Source of the DNA: Paludifilum halophilum
Lineage (GTDB): Bacteria > Bacillota > Bacilli > Thermoactinomycetales > DSM-45169
Length of the DNA: 64,000 bases
Direction: 5' to 3'
NCBI RefSeq assembly: GCF_002245355.1
Contig: NZ_NOWF01000003.1
Coordinates: 124,001 to 188,000, forward strand
A program made the position numbers and the translations under genes. This document shows, piece by piece, positions 1 through 9,160 of the stretch. Under the pieces are notes generated by a model. The model was not told where the DNA came from, did no database searches, and worked only from the letters and a program-made list of their open reading frames with translations. Numbering within the stretch: the stretch's first letter is position 1; each line of letters begins with the position of its first letter.

Positions 1-503
1 ACTTTTCCATCCACCTTCAAACCGAAACGAGTCTGAAAGGAGCGAACCGCCCGATCGGTTTTAGCACCGAACTTTCCATCCACTTTTCCACCATAAAACC
101 CGATAAATCGCAGCCTTTGCTGCAGTTCCCACACATAGCCCCCTTGATCACCTTTCTTATAGATGCGTCTTTCCACACCGGGAGACCATCCCCGAGTCGC
201 TTGATACAGTTTCTTTTTCGTCTTGGCACCCGCCACGCCGTCGACTTTTAAACCAAACTGGGATTGAAACAGGCGGACGGCTCGGTGGGTCCGTTGGCGA
301 AAATCGCCATCGATGTTTCCTTTATAAAAGCCGAGATACTTCAACCGCCCCTGCAGTTCATAGACTTCCCCGCCGGTCGATCCGATGCGGAGTTCCTTTT
401 TTCCGAAGGAAGGTTCCGCTTTCACCCCATGAACCACCGGGGATGCTATACCGGCCAACAATAGAACGCAGGCGCATAACAGAATCAAATATCGCTTGTT
501 CAT
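1..503 (-). CDS. Secreted protein with tandem peptidoglycan-binding repeats (3' end outside window)
   Basis: The frame is open from an ATG at 503 to the window edge, so the C-terminus is missing. Residues 1-29 form a signal peptide (Lys/Arg, then a Leu/Ala/Cys-rich core). Two PG_binding_1 repeats follow, at about residues 41-100 and 115-167, each with the pattern V-x-E-L-Q-x-R-L, a GFY-x-G-x-(I/V)-DG turn, then an A-V-R-x-F-Q helix and FGLKVDG. The repeats resemble the N-terminal part of the spore cortex-lytic enzyme SleB, so a cell-wall hydrolase domain may follow, but it is not visible. An AAAGG ribosome site lies about 10 bases upstream of the start. It follows polX on the same strand with a 205-base gap. 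Confidence 0.75.
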   Translation of the reverse strand, partial: MNKRYLILLCACVLLLAGIASPVVHGVKAEPSFGKKELRIGSTGGEVYELQGRLKYLGFYKGNIDGDFRQRTHRAVRLFQSQFGLKVDGVAGAKTKKKLYQATRGWSPGVERRIYKKGDQGGYVWELQQRLRFIGFYGGKVDGKFGAKTDRAVRSFQTRFGLKVDGK

Positions 504-708
504 GCGGAGTCAACCTTTCTCTCCAGGCTGGGAGTCTTCTGCAGTGTTAGTATCTCGATATTTGATGTCCCTATGCAAAAAAGATGAAAGGCACTCCGTG
601 TGGAACCCAACCCTCCCCAGGACATTTGTCATCATGATCAATAATGGGGTGCGTAGGACGACTTCTAACACACCGGCGGATTTTTAAAAAAGGGTCCATG
701 CCGTTTTC

Positions 709-2430
709 TTAACGGGCTTTCCCGATCCGTTCCTTCAATCGGTGGAGAGGCAAGGTATTGATCACATCCGAGGATTCCAACCAACCGCGCCGGGCCGTAG
801 CAATCCCGAGACGGACAAAATTGAAGGCTTCAGGAGAATGAGCATCGGTATTGATGGTAAAGGTAACTCCAAACTCCTCTTTGGCTCTCTTCAGATGGGT
901 ATCCTTTAAATCCAGACGGTTTGGATTGGCGTTCAACTCCAGAACGGTACCGGTTTGGGCCGCTGTTTCAAAAATGCGGTCCACATCGACGGCATAAGGA
1001 TCGCGCCGGTTAATCAGACGGCCGGTGGGATGGGCGATCATATGAACATGAGGATTTTCCATGGCATTCAGGATGCGTCGGGTGATTGTTTCCCGGTCCT
1101 GTTTAAAGGAGCTGTGGATCGACGCGATGACTACATCCAATTCTTCCAGTACTTCATCGGAAAAATCCAACCGACCGTCAGGCAAGATATCCATCTCTAT
1201 TCCCGCCAACACGGTAATCCCTTCTAGTTCGTCATTGACCCGGTCCACCTCCTCCCGCTGCCGTTTTAAATCGTCGGCTGTCAATCCACTGGCCACTTTC
1301 AGGGACTGGGAATGGTCTGTGATACAGATGTATTCATATCCCCGTTTCATAGCCGCTTCCGCCATTTCCTTCACCGAAGCGGTTCCGTCACTCCACCGGG
1401 TGTGCATGTGCAGGTCCCCCCGGTAGTCCTCGGGTTCCAACAGATCGGGGAGATTCTCCTTTTGGCGGTCCATCTCTCCGCGATCTTCCCGTAGCTCCGG
1501 AACCATATAGGGAAGATGGAGCATCCGGTATAATTCTTCCTCTTCATTGAAGGTGAGTTCCCTCCCGCTTTCCGGGTCGAAAATCCCGTATTCGCTGACT
1601 TTCCAGCCGAACTCCTTCGCCCGTTGGCGGATTCGGACATTGTGTTCTTTGGAACCGGTGAAATGGTGCAAGGCCGTTATAAAACGATCCGGAGCAACCA
1701 GTCGGACATCGACCTGGATTTCGAAACCGAATGAAACCAGTACGCTGACTTTGGTTTCCCCCTGGTTGATCACTTGGATCACTTCCGGCATGGAAACGAG
1801 TTGCTCAGCGACGGATTCGGGGTCTTCCGTCGCCACGACCAGATCCGCATCCTTAACCGTCTCCTTCATTCGGCGCAGACTTCCCGCCATCTCCACCCGC
1901 TGTACATCGGCATTATCCTGTAACCGCCGAAGCAGAATCTCTGCGACAGGGAGTGCGTGAACCAGTAAGGAGCGACCGGGTTGTTGCCGATACTGACGGA
2001 TCCCGTCCAGGATGTTTTTTTCCTTCTTTTCCCCGAACCCGGGTAACTCCCGAACGCGATGGTCCTTTACAGCCTGTTCCAGTTCCTCTACATCCGTGAC
2101 GCCCAGCCGGTTGTACAGTATGTGAATCGATTTGGGACCCAATCCCTGAATCGACATTAATTCCGGCAGACCCTCGGGTAACTTCTCCTTCAATTCCTCC
2201 AGCTGTTTCGAGCGTCCGGTCTCCATTATTTCCCGAATCACAGCGGCAGTCCCTTTTCCCACACCGGGCAGTTGTTCCGGTCCGCCTTCCAGAGAGCTCA
2301 GTGGGACACGGCTGTTTTCTACCGCCCGGGCCGCCCGACGGTAAGCATTCACTTTAAAAGGGTTATCTCCGTTCAGTTCCATCAAATCCGCCAATCGGTT
2401 CAATACAGATGCGATTTGGGCAGCATTCAT
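709..2430 (-). CDS. polX: DNA polymerase X family (PolX) with PHP exonuclease domain
   Basis: 573 residues, as expected for Bacillus PolX (YshC, 570), a gap-filling repair polymerase with a 3'-5' exonuclease. The N-terminal half has two helix-hairpin-helix stretches (LPGVGKG near residue 53 and LPGFGEKK near 128) and the polymerase-beta-like nucleotidyltransferase core (AGSLRR, then DADLVV). The C-terminal PHP domain starts near residue 335 with DLHMHTRWSDG and ITDHSQ, the metal-binding histidines and aspartates. A GTG 12 bases further upstream lies inside the AGGAG ribosome site, so the ATG at 2430 was chosen. It is last in the zapA-cvpA-polX run but separated from cvpA by a terminator. The usual downstream mutS2 is absent. 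Confidence 0.95.
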   Translation of the reverse strand: MNAAQIASVLNRLADLMELNGDNPFKVNAYRRAARAVENSRVPLSSLEGGPEQLPGVGKGTAAVIREIMETGRSKQLEELKEKLPEGLPELMSIQGLGPKSIHILYNRLGVTDVEELEQAVKDHRVRELPGFGEKKEKNILDGIRQYRQQPGRSLLVHALPVAEILLRRLQDNADVQRVEMAGSLRRMKETVKDADLVVATEDPESVAEQLVSMPEVIQVINQGETKVSVLVSFGFEIQVDVRLVAPDRFITALHHFTGSKEHNVRIRQRAKEFGWKVSEYGIFDPESGRELTFNEEEELYRMLHLPYMVPELREDRGEMDRQKENLPDLLEPEDYRGDLHMHTRWSDGTASVKEMAEAAMKRGYEYICITDHSQSLKVASGLTADDLKRQREEVDRVNDELEGITVLAGIEMDILPDGRLDFSDEVLEELDVVIASIHSSFKQDRETITRRILNAMENPHVHMIAHPTGRLINRRDPYAVDVDRIFETAAQTGTVLELNANPNRLDLKDTHLKRAKEEFGVTFTINTDAHSPEAFNFVRLGIATARRGWLESSDVINTLPLHRLKERIGKAR

Positions 2431-2507
2431 AAAAAAAGCCACTCCTGTTCAATAAAATCGAATCGTTTGTCTGCAACTCCCCAAGTATTCTCTCCCTCCG
2501 GACCGTG

Positions 2508-2531
2508 AAAAAAAACCCCCTTAGAGGGGGG
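2508..2531 (-). terminator. Intrinsic terminator between cvpA and polX
   Basis: Read on the minus strand, six C, a 5-base loop, five G, then eight T. It lies downstream of cvpA and upstream of polX, so polX is probably partly attenuated or has its own promoter. A second inverted repeat (CCTTCCC/GGGAAGG) lies just before it at 2541-2562. Confidence 0.7.
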
Positions 2532-2577
2532 TGAGACATCCTTCCCTCGCCTAAGGGAAGGCTCGGACTGATCCGAA

Positions 2578-3105
2578 TCACGGCTGGTCGACTGTCTCGT
2601 CCGTACCGGTCAAGTCGGGAGTCATCTGCAGAATCCCCTGACTGAGGGAGGATTCTTTGACGATGTCCCGACCATCGGACCAGGGTAACAACTGCAATAG
2701 ATTGACTGCGATCATCACAACCAGAAGGACTTTGACAAGCCCGAATGCGGCACCGCCAATCCGGTTGATCTGGGCTAATATCGGCAGACTGGCGATTCCG
2801 GTCAATACCGAAGCGACTGTGGAAACCAGTATTTTGGTCACGATAAACAGAAGGACAAAGGCCAGAACAGTGGAGAGCGCTTGTTCCACCGGAAGGAGAC
2901 CGATCATCCCTTCCGAGCCCCAGGAGTCCGGCCAAGGAACATTTTCTCGCAAAATGGGGGCGATGTCTCCGCTGTACCGGTACGCCACGAAAAGGGCGAG
3001 AAGGACGGAAATCAGGGAAGCCGCCTCCTTGATCAAACCCTTGCGGTAGCCTTGGATCAACCCTCCGACAATCAAGAAGACGATAATCCCATCCATAATA
3101 CTCAT
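2578..3105 (-). CDS. CvpA-family membrane protein (YshB-like)
   Basis: About 175 residues with four hydrophobic helices (residues ~4-20, ~25-42, ~60-90, ~100-130) and a short polar C-terminal tail, the CvpA/colicin V production layout. B. subtilis yshB sits in the same place between zapA and polX; its exact role is not settled. The start at 3105 (MSIMDG) was chosen because a GGTGGTGA ribosome site lies about 10 bases upstream; two codons closer to that site, GTG and ATG, are too near. It begins 25 bases after the zapA stop. Confidence 0.85.
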   Translation of the reverse strand: MSIMDGIIVFLIVGGLIQGYRKGLIKEAASLISVLLALFVAYRYSGDIAPILRENVPWPDSWGSEGMIGLLPVEQALSTVLAFVLLFIVTKILVSTVASVLTGIASLPILAQINRIGGAAFGLVKVLLVVMIAVNLLQLLPWSDGRDIVKESSLSQGILQMTPDLTGTDETVDQP

Positions 3106-3130
3106 GGTGTGCATCACCACCCCGATTCAC

Positions 3131-3382
3131 TTATACTTGGTCGTCTTCGATCAGGTGTAGAATTTCTTCATACTCCTGTTTTAACTTCATGTAAGCGTCA
3201 GTGATATTGACTGCCGACAAAACTGCCAGTTTCGTCGTATCTAAACGAGGATTTCCCTGGGCGATGTTTCGCATGTTATCATCCACATGCTGGGCGACGG
3301 CCCTCATATACCCCGGACTGGCCTTGCCGATAATATTATAGCTCTGTCCGAATATCTCCACGCTCAATCGGTTTTTACTCAT
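3131..3382 (-). CDS. zapA: Cell division protein ZapA
   Basis: 83 residues, matching the short Bacillus ZapA, a cytoplasmic protein that bundles FtsZ filaments at the division site. It shows the N-terminal strand pattern VEIFGQSYNI, then the long helix typical of ZapA ending in an acidic tail. A GGGAGG site lies 11 bases before the ATG. In B. subtilis rnhC lies between pheT and zapA; no rnhC is present here, only about 100 bases. Confidence 0.92.
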   Translation of the reverse strand: MSKNRLSVEIFGQSYNIIGKASPGYMRAVAQHVDDNMRNIAQGNPRLDTTKLAVLSAVNITDAYMKLKQEYEEILHLIEDDQV

Positions 3383-3482
3383 TATAACATACGCCTCCCT
3401 TTACGCCGTGAAAGGTCGGATCTCCCATTGATTCGCTTCGATGGGGAAATCCTCCTGCCCCTTTCGTTCATATTATCGGATT

Positions 3483-5903
3483 TTATTGGCGCAAGGACGC
3501 TTGAAACTCCTTTTTCAAGTGATCGATGACCGCTTGGTGCACCCGATTGACTTCTTCATCGGTCAACGTCCGGTCATCGGCACGGTAGCTGAGGGAATAA
3601 GCCACGCTCTTCTTCCCTTCCCCGACTTGCTCGCCGACGAACACGTCAAACAGGTCGACGGTATCCAGCAGCTCCCCTCCCGAGGTGCGGATCGCCGTTT
3701 CCAGCTGGCTGGCGGGGATCTTCTCATCAACAACAAGGGCTAAGTCACGGGTCGTCGAGGGATACCGGGGCAAGGGTTGATAGGTATGATCGCCTTGCGC
3801 CGCCCGAATCACCGGATCCAGAGACAGTTCAAACACATAGGTGGGGCCGAGGTCATGATTTTCTTCCACCCGGGGATGAAGTTGACCCAATCGGCCGATC
3901 GGCTCTCCCTTCCATCGGATTTGTGCCGTCCGTCCCGGATGATATCCTTCAGGCTGAACGCTTTCATAGGCGATACCTTCCACTCCGAGACGAGAAAACA
4001 GCATTTCCAGCAGACCTTTGATGGAGTAAAAATCGACAGCCTCCCCCTGTTTCTGCCAATGCCTCGACGGGTCGACGCCGGTTACGAGTCCGGCCACCAT
4101 CCAACGCTCTTCCGGGAGTTCCTTCAGCCGCTTCTCTTCAGTGAGAAAGACACGGCCCATTTCGAACAACCGGATCTCCCTTTGGCGGCGGTGAACGTTG
4201 TACTCCGCCGTCTCCACCAGTTGAGGAACCAGCGACGTGCGCAACACTTTCCGCTCATCGCTCATCGGCATACTCAACCGAATCGGCCGTACGTCAGAAC
4301 TCAGACTCTCCAATTCCCGCAGAAGGTTCGGAGAGGTAAGACTATAGTTGATTACTTCATGCAACCCGGCATTTCGGAGAGTATGGCGGAAAGAGCGGCG
4401 CAGCCTCTGCTCTTCGGTGAGAGCGCCGGGAGACTGTTGTCCCCATGGCAGTGTGGAAGGAATGCGATCGTAGCCGTAAAGCCGGGCCACTTCTTCAATC
4501 AGGTCCACTTCGATGGAGATGTCCGGACGACGGGTGGGAACTTGTACATGATACACCCCGTCCCGGGTCTCTGTATCAAAGCGGAGCCGGCGAAAAATAT
4601 CCTTTACCGCTGTTTCCGGCACCTGCACACCCAAGACTTCTGTCAGTCGGCTGTGCCGAAGCCGGACGGTCATTTCCTCAATATCCCCCATCTTTTCCAC
4701 AGTGAGATCGGAGGCGACGTTTCCCCCGGCCAACCGGGTTAAAAGTTTCACAGCCCGTTGTAATGCGGGAACGATGCGCTCCGGATCCACTCCTTTTTCA
4801 AAACGGTTGCTCGCTTCGGAGCGAAGACCCAGCTTGCGGGCGGTCCGCCGTACGGAAGCTGGGGAGAAGAATGCGGATTCGAGAAGAACCGTCGCAGTTT
4901 GCTCCGTCACTTCGGAGTTTTCACCCCCCATCACTCCCGCGATTCCGATCGGCCGCGTCCCGTCGGTAATGAGCAGTGTCCCCTGGTCACACGCCCGAGT
5001 CACTCCATCTAACGTTTTCACCGTTTCTCCGGCAGCGGCTCCTCGGACGAGGATCTCTTCCCCTTCCAACCGGTCGTAATCAAAGGCATGAAGGGGTTGC
5101 CCGGTCTCCAGCATGACATAGTTGGTCACATCGACCACATTGTTGATCGGCCGGATGCCAGCCGCGATCAACCGATTCCGCATCCATTGGGGAGAGGGTC
5201 CCAACTTCAGATTTTCCACGATTTGTGCCGCGTAGAAAGGACAATCATCCTCTGCGTCCAGCACCAGATCCACCGGCTTGGTCGTCCCTAGCGGGTGCTT
5301 CTGATCCGTCCGGGGAAACTTCAGCTCCCGATCCAGAAGAGCCGCCGCTTCATAAGCCACCCCCCACATACTGAGACAATCCGAGCGGTTCGGAGTCAAG
5401 TCCAGCTCCAAAACATGATCCTGCAGTTCCAGAACATCCTCGATATTCGTTCCCACCGCCTCATCGTCGGACAATACAAGGATCCCTTCCTGCTGGGACT
5501 TGGACAACAACTTTTCCGGAAGTCCCAATTCCTGGGCGGAACAAATCATCCCCTGGGAAGCGACACCCCGCAACTTGGATTTTTTGATTTTCATCCCGCC
5601 GGGAAGCTTAGCCCCGTGAAGGGCAACAGGTACCTTTTGCCCGGCGGCCACGTTGGGAGCCCCGCACACAATCGTCAGCGACTCCTCCTGACCGACATCC
5701 ACGGTACAAACCTTCAGCTTGTCGGCATTCGGGTGGGAACCGGCCTCCGTCACCTGTCCCACGACAACACGATCCACTCCACCGTTCCGGGACTGGATCC
5801 CATCCACTTCAATGCCCCCCCGGGTCAGCTCTTCAGCCAATCGCTCCGGAGTGACACCCTCTAAATCCACATATTCGTTCAGCCATCGATAAGATACCTG
5901 CAT
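3483..5903 (-). CDS. pheT: Phenylalanyl-tRNA synthetase beta subunit
   Basis: 806 residues, the normal length. It forms the alpha2-beta2 enzyme that charges tRNA-Phe. The N-terminal tRNA-binding (EMAP-like) domain is clear at about 40-150 (VVVGQVTEAGSHPNADKLKV), followed by the B3/B4 editing region, the B5 domain, the catalytic-like core (RYPSTTRDLALVVDE near the end) and the FDX-ACB anticodon-binding domain at the C-terminus. It starts 15 bases after pheS with a GGGAG site and is cotranscribed with it under the upstream T-box. Confidence 0.97.
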   Translation of the reverse strand: MQVSYRWLNEYVDLEGVTPERLAEELTRGGIEVDGIQSRNGGVDRVVVGQVTEAGSHPNADKLKVCTVDVGQEESLTIVCGAPNVAAGQKVPVALHGAKLPGGMKIKKSKLRGVASQGMICSAQELGLPEKLLSKSQQEGILVLSDDEAVGTNIEDVLELQDHVLELDLTPNRSDCLSMWGVAYEAAALLDRELKFPRTDQKHPLGTTKPVDLVLDAEDDCPFYAAQIVENLKLGPSPQWMRNRLIAAGIRPINNVVDVTNYVMLETGQPLHAFDYDRLEGEEILVRGAAAGETVKTLDGVTRACDQGTLLITDGTRPIGIAGVMGGENSEVTEQTATVLLESAFFSPASVRRTARKLGLRSEASNRFEKGVDPERIVPALQRAVKLLTRLAGGNVASDLTVEKMGDIEEMTVRLRHSRLTEVLGVQVPETAVKDIFRRLRFDTETRDGVYHVQVPTRRPDISIEVDLIEEVARLYGYDRIPSTLPWGQQSPGALTEEQRLRRSFRHTLRNAGLHEVINYSLTSPNLLRELESLSSDVRPIRLSMPMSDERKVLRTSLVPQLVETAEYNVHRRQREIRLFEMGRVFLTEEKRLKELPEERWMVAGLVTGVDPSRHWQKQGEAVDFYSIKGLLEMLFSRLGVEGIAYESVQPEGYHPGRTAQIRWKGEPIGRLGQLHPRVEENHDLGPTYVFELSLDPVIRAAQGDHTYQPLPRYPSTTRDLALVVDEKIPASQLETAIRTSGGELLDTVDLFDVFVGEQVGEGKKSVAYSLSYRADDRTLTDEEVNRVHQAVIDHLKKEFQASLRQ

Positions 5904-5918
5904 CCGTGATCTCCCTTT

Positions 5919-6953
5919 CTATACCGATTGGAATTGACGAAGGAATCGAAGGTCATTGGTGTAGAAATGGCGAATGTCATCAATCCCGTACTTGAGGAGT
6001 GCGATTCGGTCCGGGCCCATTCCGAAAGCGAAGCCGGTGTACCGTTCTGAGTCGTATCCGGCCCCTTCCAACACTCGCGGATGAACCATGCCTGCACCCA
6101 AAATCTCGATCCAACCGCTGTTCTTACACATCCGGCAACCGTCACCACCGCATTGGACGCAGGAAATGTCCATCTCCACGCTAGGTTCGGTAAAGGGGAA
6201 AAAGCTGGGACGCAACCGGGTTTCCAGTTTCATACCGAACAGCTTCTCGGCAAAGGTTGCGAGAATGCCGTGCAACTCGCTCATAGCGATTCCCCGGTCC
6301 ACCACCAGCCCTTCCACCTGGGTAAACTGGTGGGAGTGAGTCGCATCATCATCGTCTCGCCGGTATACCTTCCCCGGACAGATGATCTTGACCGGAACCC
6401 GTCCCTCTTTCGCCTCCATCGAACGGACCTGAACCGGAGAGGTATGGGTTCGCAACAAAATCTCCGGAGTGATATAAAAGGAATCCTGCATATCCCGGGC
6501 GGGATGATCCTTCGGGATATTAAGGGCTTCAAAGTTATAGGAATCCGTCTCCACCTCGGGACCTTCCGCCACTTCGAATCCCATGCCGATGAAAATATCC
6601 TCAACCTGTTCGATCACCGCGTTTAAGGGGTGGATACTCCCCACAGGATACGGTTTTCCAGGAAGCGTAACATCCAGTTTCTCTTCCCGCAATCGGTCTT
6701 CCAAGGCCTCCCGTTCCAGCTGATCCTCCTTGGCCGCAATCTCTTGCTCCAGAAAACTCCGGATTTCATTGGCCAGGGAACCGATCACCGGGCGTTCCTC
6801 GGGAGAAACATCCTTCATTCCCCGCAAAATCGCGGTCAGCTCCCCCTTTTTCCCCAAATAGCGAACCCGGAGATCCTTCAGTTGTTCCAGGGTCGAAACC
6901 GATTCAATGGAAGAGGCCGCTTCTTCCTTCAGTGCTTGTAACCGATCCTTCAT
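5919..6953 (-). CDS. pheS: Phenylalanyl-tRNA synthetase alpha subunit
   Basis: 344 residues, identical in length to B. subtilis PheS. It has the N-terminal coiled coil (residues 1-85) and the class II catalytic core: [15 protein letters not shown], motif 2 ([19 protein letters not shown]) and motif 3 ([17 protein letters not shown]). An in-frame ATG eight codons upstream is passed over because the strong AAAGGAGGGAG site lies 7 bases before the ATG at 6953. Expression is controlled by the Phe T-box leader directly upstream. Confidence 0.97.
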   Translation of the reverse strand: MKDRLQALKEEAASSIESVSTLEQLKDLRVRYLGKKGELTAILRGMKDVSPEERPVIGSLANEIRSFLEQEIAAKEDQLEREALEDRLREEKLDVTLPGKPYPVGSIHPLNAVIEQVEDIFIGMGFEVAEGPEVETDSYNFEALNIPKDHPARDMQDSFYITPEILLRTHTSPVQVRSMEAKEGRVPVKIICPGKVYRRDDDDATHSHQFTQVEGLVVDRGIAMSELHGILATFAEKLFGMKLETRLRPSFFPFTEPSVEMDISCVQCGGDGCRMCKNSGWIEILGAGMVHPRVLEGAGYDSERYTGFAFGMGPDRIALLKYGIDDIRHFYTNDLRFLRQFQSV

Positions 6954-6979
6954 GGCTATACTCCCTCCTTTATTCATTA

Positions 6980-7238
6980 AAAAAATCCCTCATCCAAAAG
7001 GGACGAGAGATCGCGGTACCACCCTTGTTGACCGACCCCTCACCGCGGCCGGCCCCCTCAAAAAGATAACGGAATTTACCGGTATCCCCTACTGGCAATG
7101 GCGTTCAGGGAACAGCTCCGGAGTGAACTTCCCGAAAAGGGGTCCTTAGAGGTGCTTCCAGTCGCGACACCTCCTCCCTGCAAAGGTCCTTCCCGCTACT
7201 CTTCTCCTTCACAGCCGATCATTAAAAAAGTTTTCCCC
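6980..7238 (-). promoter_or_regulatory. T-box leader, phenylalanine type, for pheST
   Basis: Minus-strand RNA leader. The conserved T-box (AAGGGTGGTACCGCG) lies at 7012-7026 and is followed by a terminator (stem around TCTCGTCC/GGATGAGG, then seven T) at 6980-7010. A candidate specifier codon TTC (7127-7125) precedes ACTCCGGAGC; the ilvB and thrS leaders have CTC and ACC at the matching place, which supports this reading. Uncharged tRNA-Phe would stabilise the antiterminator and let pheST be transcribed. Confidence 0.92.
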
Positions 7239-7267
7239 AGTATAGCGAAAAATCCGTCGGTTTGCAA
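7239..7267 (-). promoter_or_regulatory. Sigma-A promoter of the pheST leader
   Basis: Minus strand: TTGCAA (7267-7262), 17-base spacer, TATACT (7244-7239). It lies just beyond the stop of the upstream methylase gene and directly before the T-box leader. Confidence 0.75.
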
Positions 7268-7276
7268 CGGAAGACC

Positions 7277-8065
7277 TTAAACCTTCCCCCATTCCTGACG
7301 CACCAGTTCATACAGAAAAATACCCGCTGTCACGGATACGTTTAAAGACTCGACCGGACCGGGCATGGGAATCTGGACCCGGATATCGGAAAGCTTCTCC
7401 AGTTCCGGTTGAACACCCCGGCCTTCGTTGCCCAACAGCAGGGCCGTTTTCGGCGGATATTCCCGGTGAAAATGGGCTTGTTTCGCTCGAGGACCGGTGC
7501 TCACGACGAAAAAACCCTGTCTTTTCAGTTCGGGGATGACTCCTTTCAGATCGGCACGCCGCAGACGGGAGCGAAACAGTGACCCCATCGCCGCTCGAAC
7601 CACCTTCGGGTTATAGGGATCCACGGTTCCGGAACCCAGCCAGATATCTCCGACACCCGCCGCCTCCGCCGTCCGGAGAATCGCTCCCAGATTCCCTGGA
7701 TCCTGAATCGCATCTAATAGCAAAACACGGGCTCTCTCCGGGGAGCGATAGGGTTGAGAAGAAGGAATCGCCACCTCTGCGGCAATCCCTTGAGGGGACT
7801 GGGTATCCACCAGTTGAGAAAAGGTGGATCGTTGAAGCGAGTAAATCGGAATCCCCTCCAACCCCTCCAACAGCTTCAGAGCTTTTGTCTGCTCATCCGC
7901 CACCAGTACGGCCCGAATCTTCCATTCGGCTTTGACGACCTCCTCCAACAAGTGTTCACCCTCGATCAGCAGGGATCCGTATTCGTCCCGCCCCTTCCGG
8001 GTACCCAGTTTGCGCCATCGTTTCACTTTTTCATTCCGGGCAGACGTGATTCGACGGATATTCAT
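7277..8065 (-). CDS. TrmH/SpoU-family RNA 2'-O-methyltransferase (YsgA-like)
   Basis: 262 residues. The N-terminal substrate-binding domain (1-100) is followed by the knotted SPOUT methylase fold with its three motifs: DAIQDPGNLGAILRTAEA, LLLGNEGRGV and IPMPGPVESLNVSVTAGIF, which bind S-adenosylmethionine. The target is probably a ribose in rRNA or tRNA; the sequence does not say which. B. subtilis ysgA occupies the same place next to pheS. It starts 4 bases after the ktrA stop with no strong separate ribosome site, so it is likely translationally coupled. Confidence 0.88.
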   Translation of the reverse strand: MNIRRITSARNEKVKRWRKLGTRKGRDEYGSLLIEGEHLLEEVVKAEWKIRAVLVADEQTKALKLLEGLEGIPIYSLQRSTFSQLVDTQSPQGIAAEVAIPSSQPYRSPERARVLLLDAIQDPGNLGAILRTAEAAGVGDIWLGSGTVDPYNPKVVRAAMGSLFRSRLRRADLKGVIPELKRQGFFVVSTGPRAKQAHFHREYPPKTALLLGNEGRGVQPELEKLSDIRVQIPMPGPVESLNVSVTAGIFLYELVRQEWGKV

Positions 8066-8069
8066 AAGG

Positions 8070-8723
8070 TTACGCCTTCTCCTCCAGTTTTTTCAGATCA
8101 CTGTTATGACCGATCACGACCAGGATATCTCCGACACGGATCACATCATCGGCCAAAGGAGCGATATTGATTTTGGTTCCGCTCTTAATCGCCATGACGT
8201 TACAGCCAAACCGAGCCCGAATATCCAAATTCTCCAGGGTTTTTCCGGCAAAGAACTCCCCGGCGCTGATTTCGATAATGCTGTAGTCATCGGCCAGTTC
8301 GATGTAATCAAGGATATTGGGAGAAATAAGGTTGTGAACCACCCGAACCCCCATATCCCGCTCAGGGAAAATTACTTTATAAGCGCCAATCTTGTAGAGC
8401 ACCTTCCCGTGCAGATCATTCCGGGCTTTGACGACCACTTTTTCCACCCCGATCTCCTGCAGAATCAAGGTGGTCATAATATTGGATTGAATATCTTCTC
8501 CAATCGAGACGACAACCACGTCGAAATTGCGAATTCCCAGCGCGCGGAGCGCATTTTCATCCGTAGAATCCGCTTCGACGGAATGGGTGACGATCTGTGC
8601 GTAATCCTGCACCCGCTGTGCATCCCGATCGATCGCCAAAACTTCATATCCCATATCGTGAAGCGTTTTGGCGACACTTCCTCCGAAGCGTCCCAAACCG
8701 ATTACCGCAAACTGTTTGCTCAT
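8070..8723 (-). CDS. ktrA: Ktr-type potassium channel regulatory subunit (RCK/TrkA)
   Basis: 217 residues: an N-terminal RCK domain with the nucleotide-binding GLGRFGGS motif and acidic residue after the second strand (residues 1-130), and a C-terminal TrkA_C domain (135-217). It closely follows the layout of B. subtilis KtrA/KtrC, cytoplasmic octameric rings that gate the KtrB/KtrD membrane pore in response to adenine nucleotides. No pore-forming subunit lies nearby, as is usual for KtrC. The GAGGAGG site is 6-7 bases from the ATG. Assignment to KtrA rather than KtrC is not resolved. Confidence 0.87.
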   Translation of the reverse strand: MSKQFAVIGLGRFGGSVAKTLHDMGYEVLAIDRDAQRVQDYAQIVTHSVEADSTDENALRALGIRNFDVVVVSIGEDIQSNIMTTLILQEIGVEKVVVKARNDLHGKVLYKIGAYKVIFPERDMGVRVVHNLISPNILDYIELADDYSIIEISAGEFFAGKTLENLDIRARFGCNVMAIKSGTKINIAPLADDVIRVGDILVVIGHNSDLKKLEEKA

Positions 8724-8757
8724 ACAGATCCTCCTCGTTCACCTGCAATCCGGCCTT

Positions 8758-8763
8758 ATTATA
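8758..8763 (-). promoter_or_regulatory. Extended -10 element for ktrA
   Basis: Minus strand TGGTATAAT, an extended -10 hexamer about 35 bases before the ktrA start; no good -35 box is present. Confidence 0.5.
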
Positions 8764-8802
8764 CCACAACCGAAGAGGAAACACGGAAGTCAGCGTCCCA
8801 TC

Positions 8803-8832
8803 TGCATAAGTTGGCGAACACAGGCCACAATA
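8803..8832 (+). promoter_or_regulatory. Sigma-G-like promoter of sspI
   Basis: TGCATA (8803-8808), 17-base spacer, CACAATA (8826-8832). The known forespore sigma-G consensus is TGMATA and CATWMTA, so 12 of 13 positions fit. It lies about 25 bases before the sspI start. Confidence 0.6.
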
Positions 8833-8856
8833 CTCCTAAAAGGAGGGCATCTGACT

Positions 8857-9096
8857 GTGAACTTCCCAATTCGAGGAGCTGTTATACACAACATTCAAAA
8901 TATGGATCAGCAAGAATTACACAACATGGTCACCGACTCCATCGAACGCGGTGAGGAAAAATTGCTGCCCGGTCTGGGTGTACTCTTTGAAGTGATTTGG
9001 AAAAACAGCGATCAACAGTATCAAAACCAGATGATTGAAACCCTGCATGAGAAAATGCCCCGTGAGAAAGCGCAACCCCCTGTTGCGCCGTCGTAG
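8857..9096 (+). CDS. sspI: Small acid-soluble spore protein I
   Basis: 79 residues starting at GTG, with an AGGAGG site 10 bases upstream. The segment ERGEEKLLPGLGVLFEVIW is the SspI signature. SspI is a minor forespore protein of unknown detailed function. The C-terminal tail (PREKAQPPVAPS) is a little longer than in B. subtilis. A sigma-G-like promoter precedes it and a terminator follows, so it is a single-gene unit. As in B. subtilis it is near the ysgA-pheST genes. Confidence 0.93.
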   Translation: MNFPIRGAVIHNIQNMDQQELHNMVTDSIERGEEKLLPGLGVLFEVIWKNSDQQYQNQMIETLHEKMPREKAQPPVAPS

Positions 9097-9115
9097 TCTC
9101 CACCGGTGGCACAAC

Positions 9116-9160
9116 AAACCGGCCGCCCGTTTCTTTTGGGAAAAGGCGGCCGGTTTTTTT
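9116..9160. terminator. Bidirectional terminator between sspI and the M42 peptidase
   Basis: Ten-base-pair stem (ACCGGCCGCC at 9118-9127 with GGCGGCCGGT at 9145-9154) followed by seven T on the plus strand and preceded by AAA. The plus-strand U-run serves sspI; the peptidase stop codon at 9159 overlaps it. Confidence 0.85.

Noticed and set aside
496-687. 63-codon plus-strand frame after the first gene
   Set aside because: No ribosome site at its start, no family pattern; it overlaps the start region of the peptidoglycan-binding gene and a short repeat.
3777-4742. A 321-codon plus-strand frame opposite pheT
   Set aside because: Shadow of pheT; composition (many His, Arg, Pro) is typical of antisense GC-rich frames.
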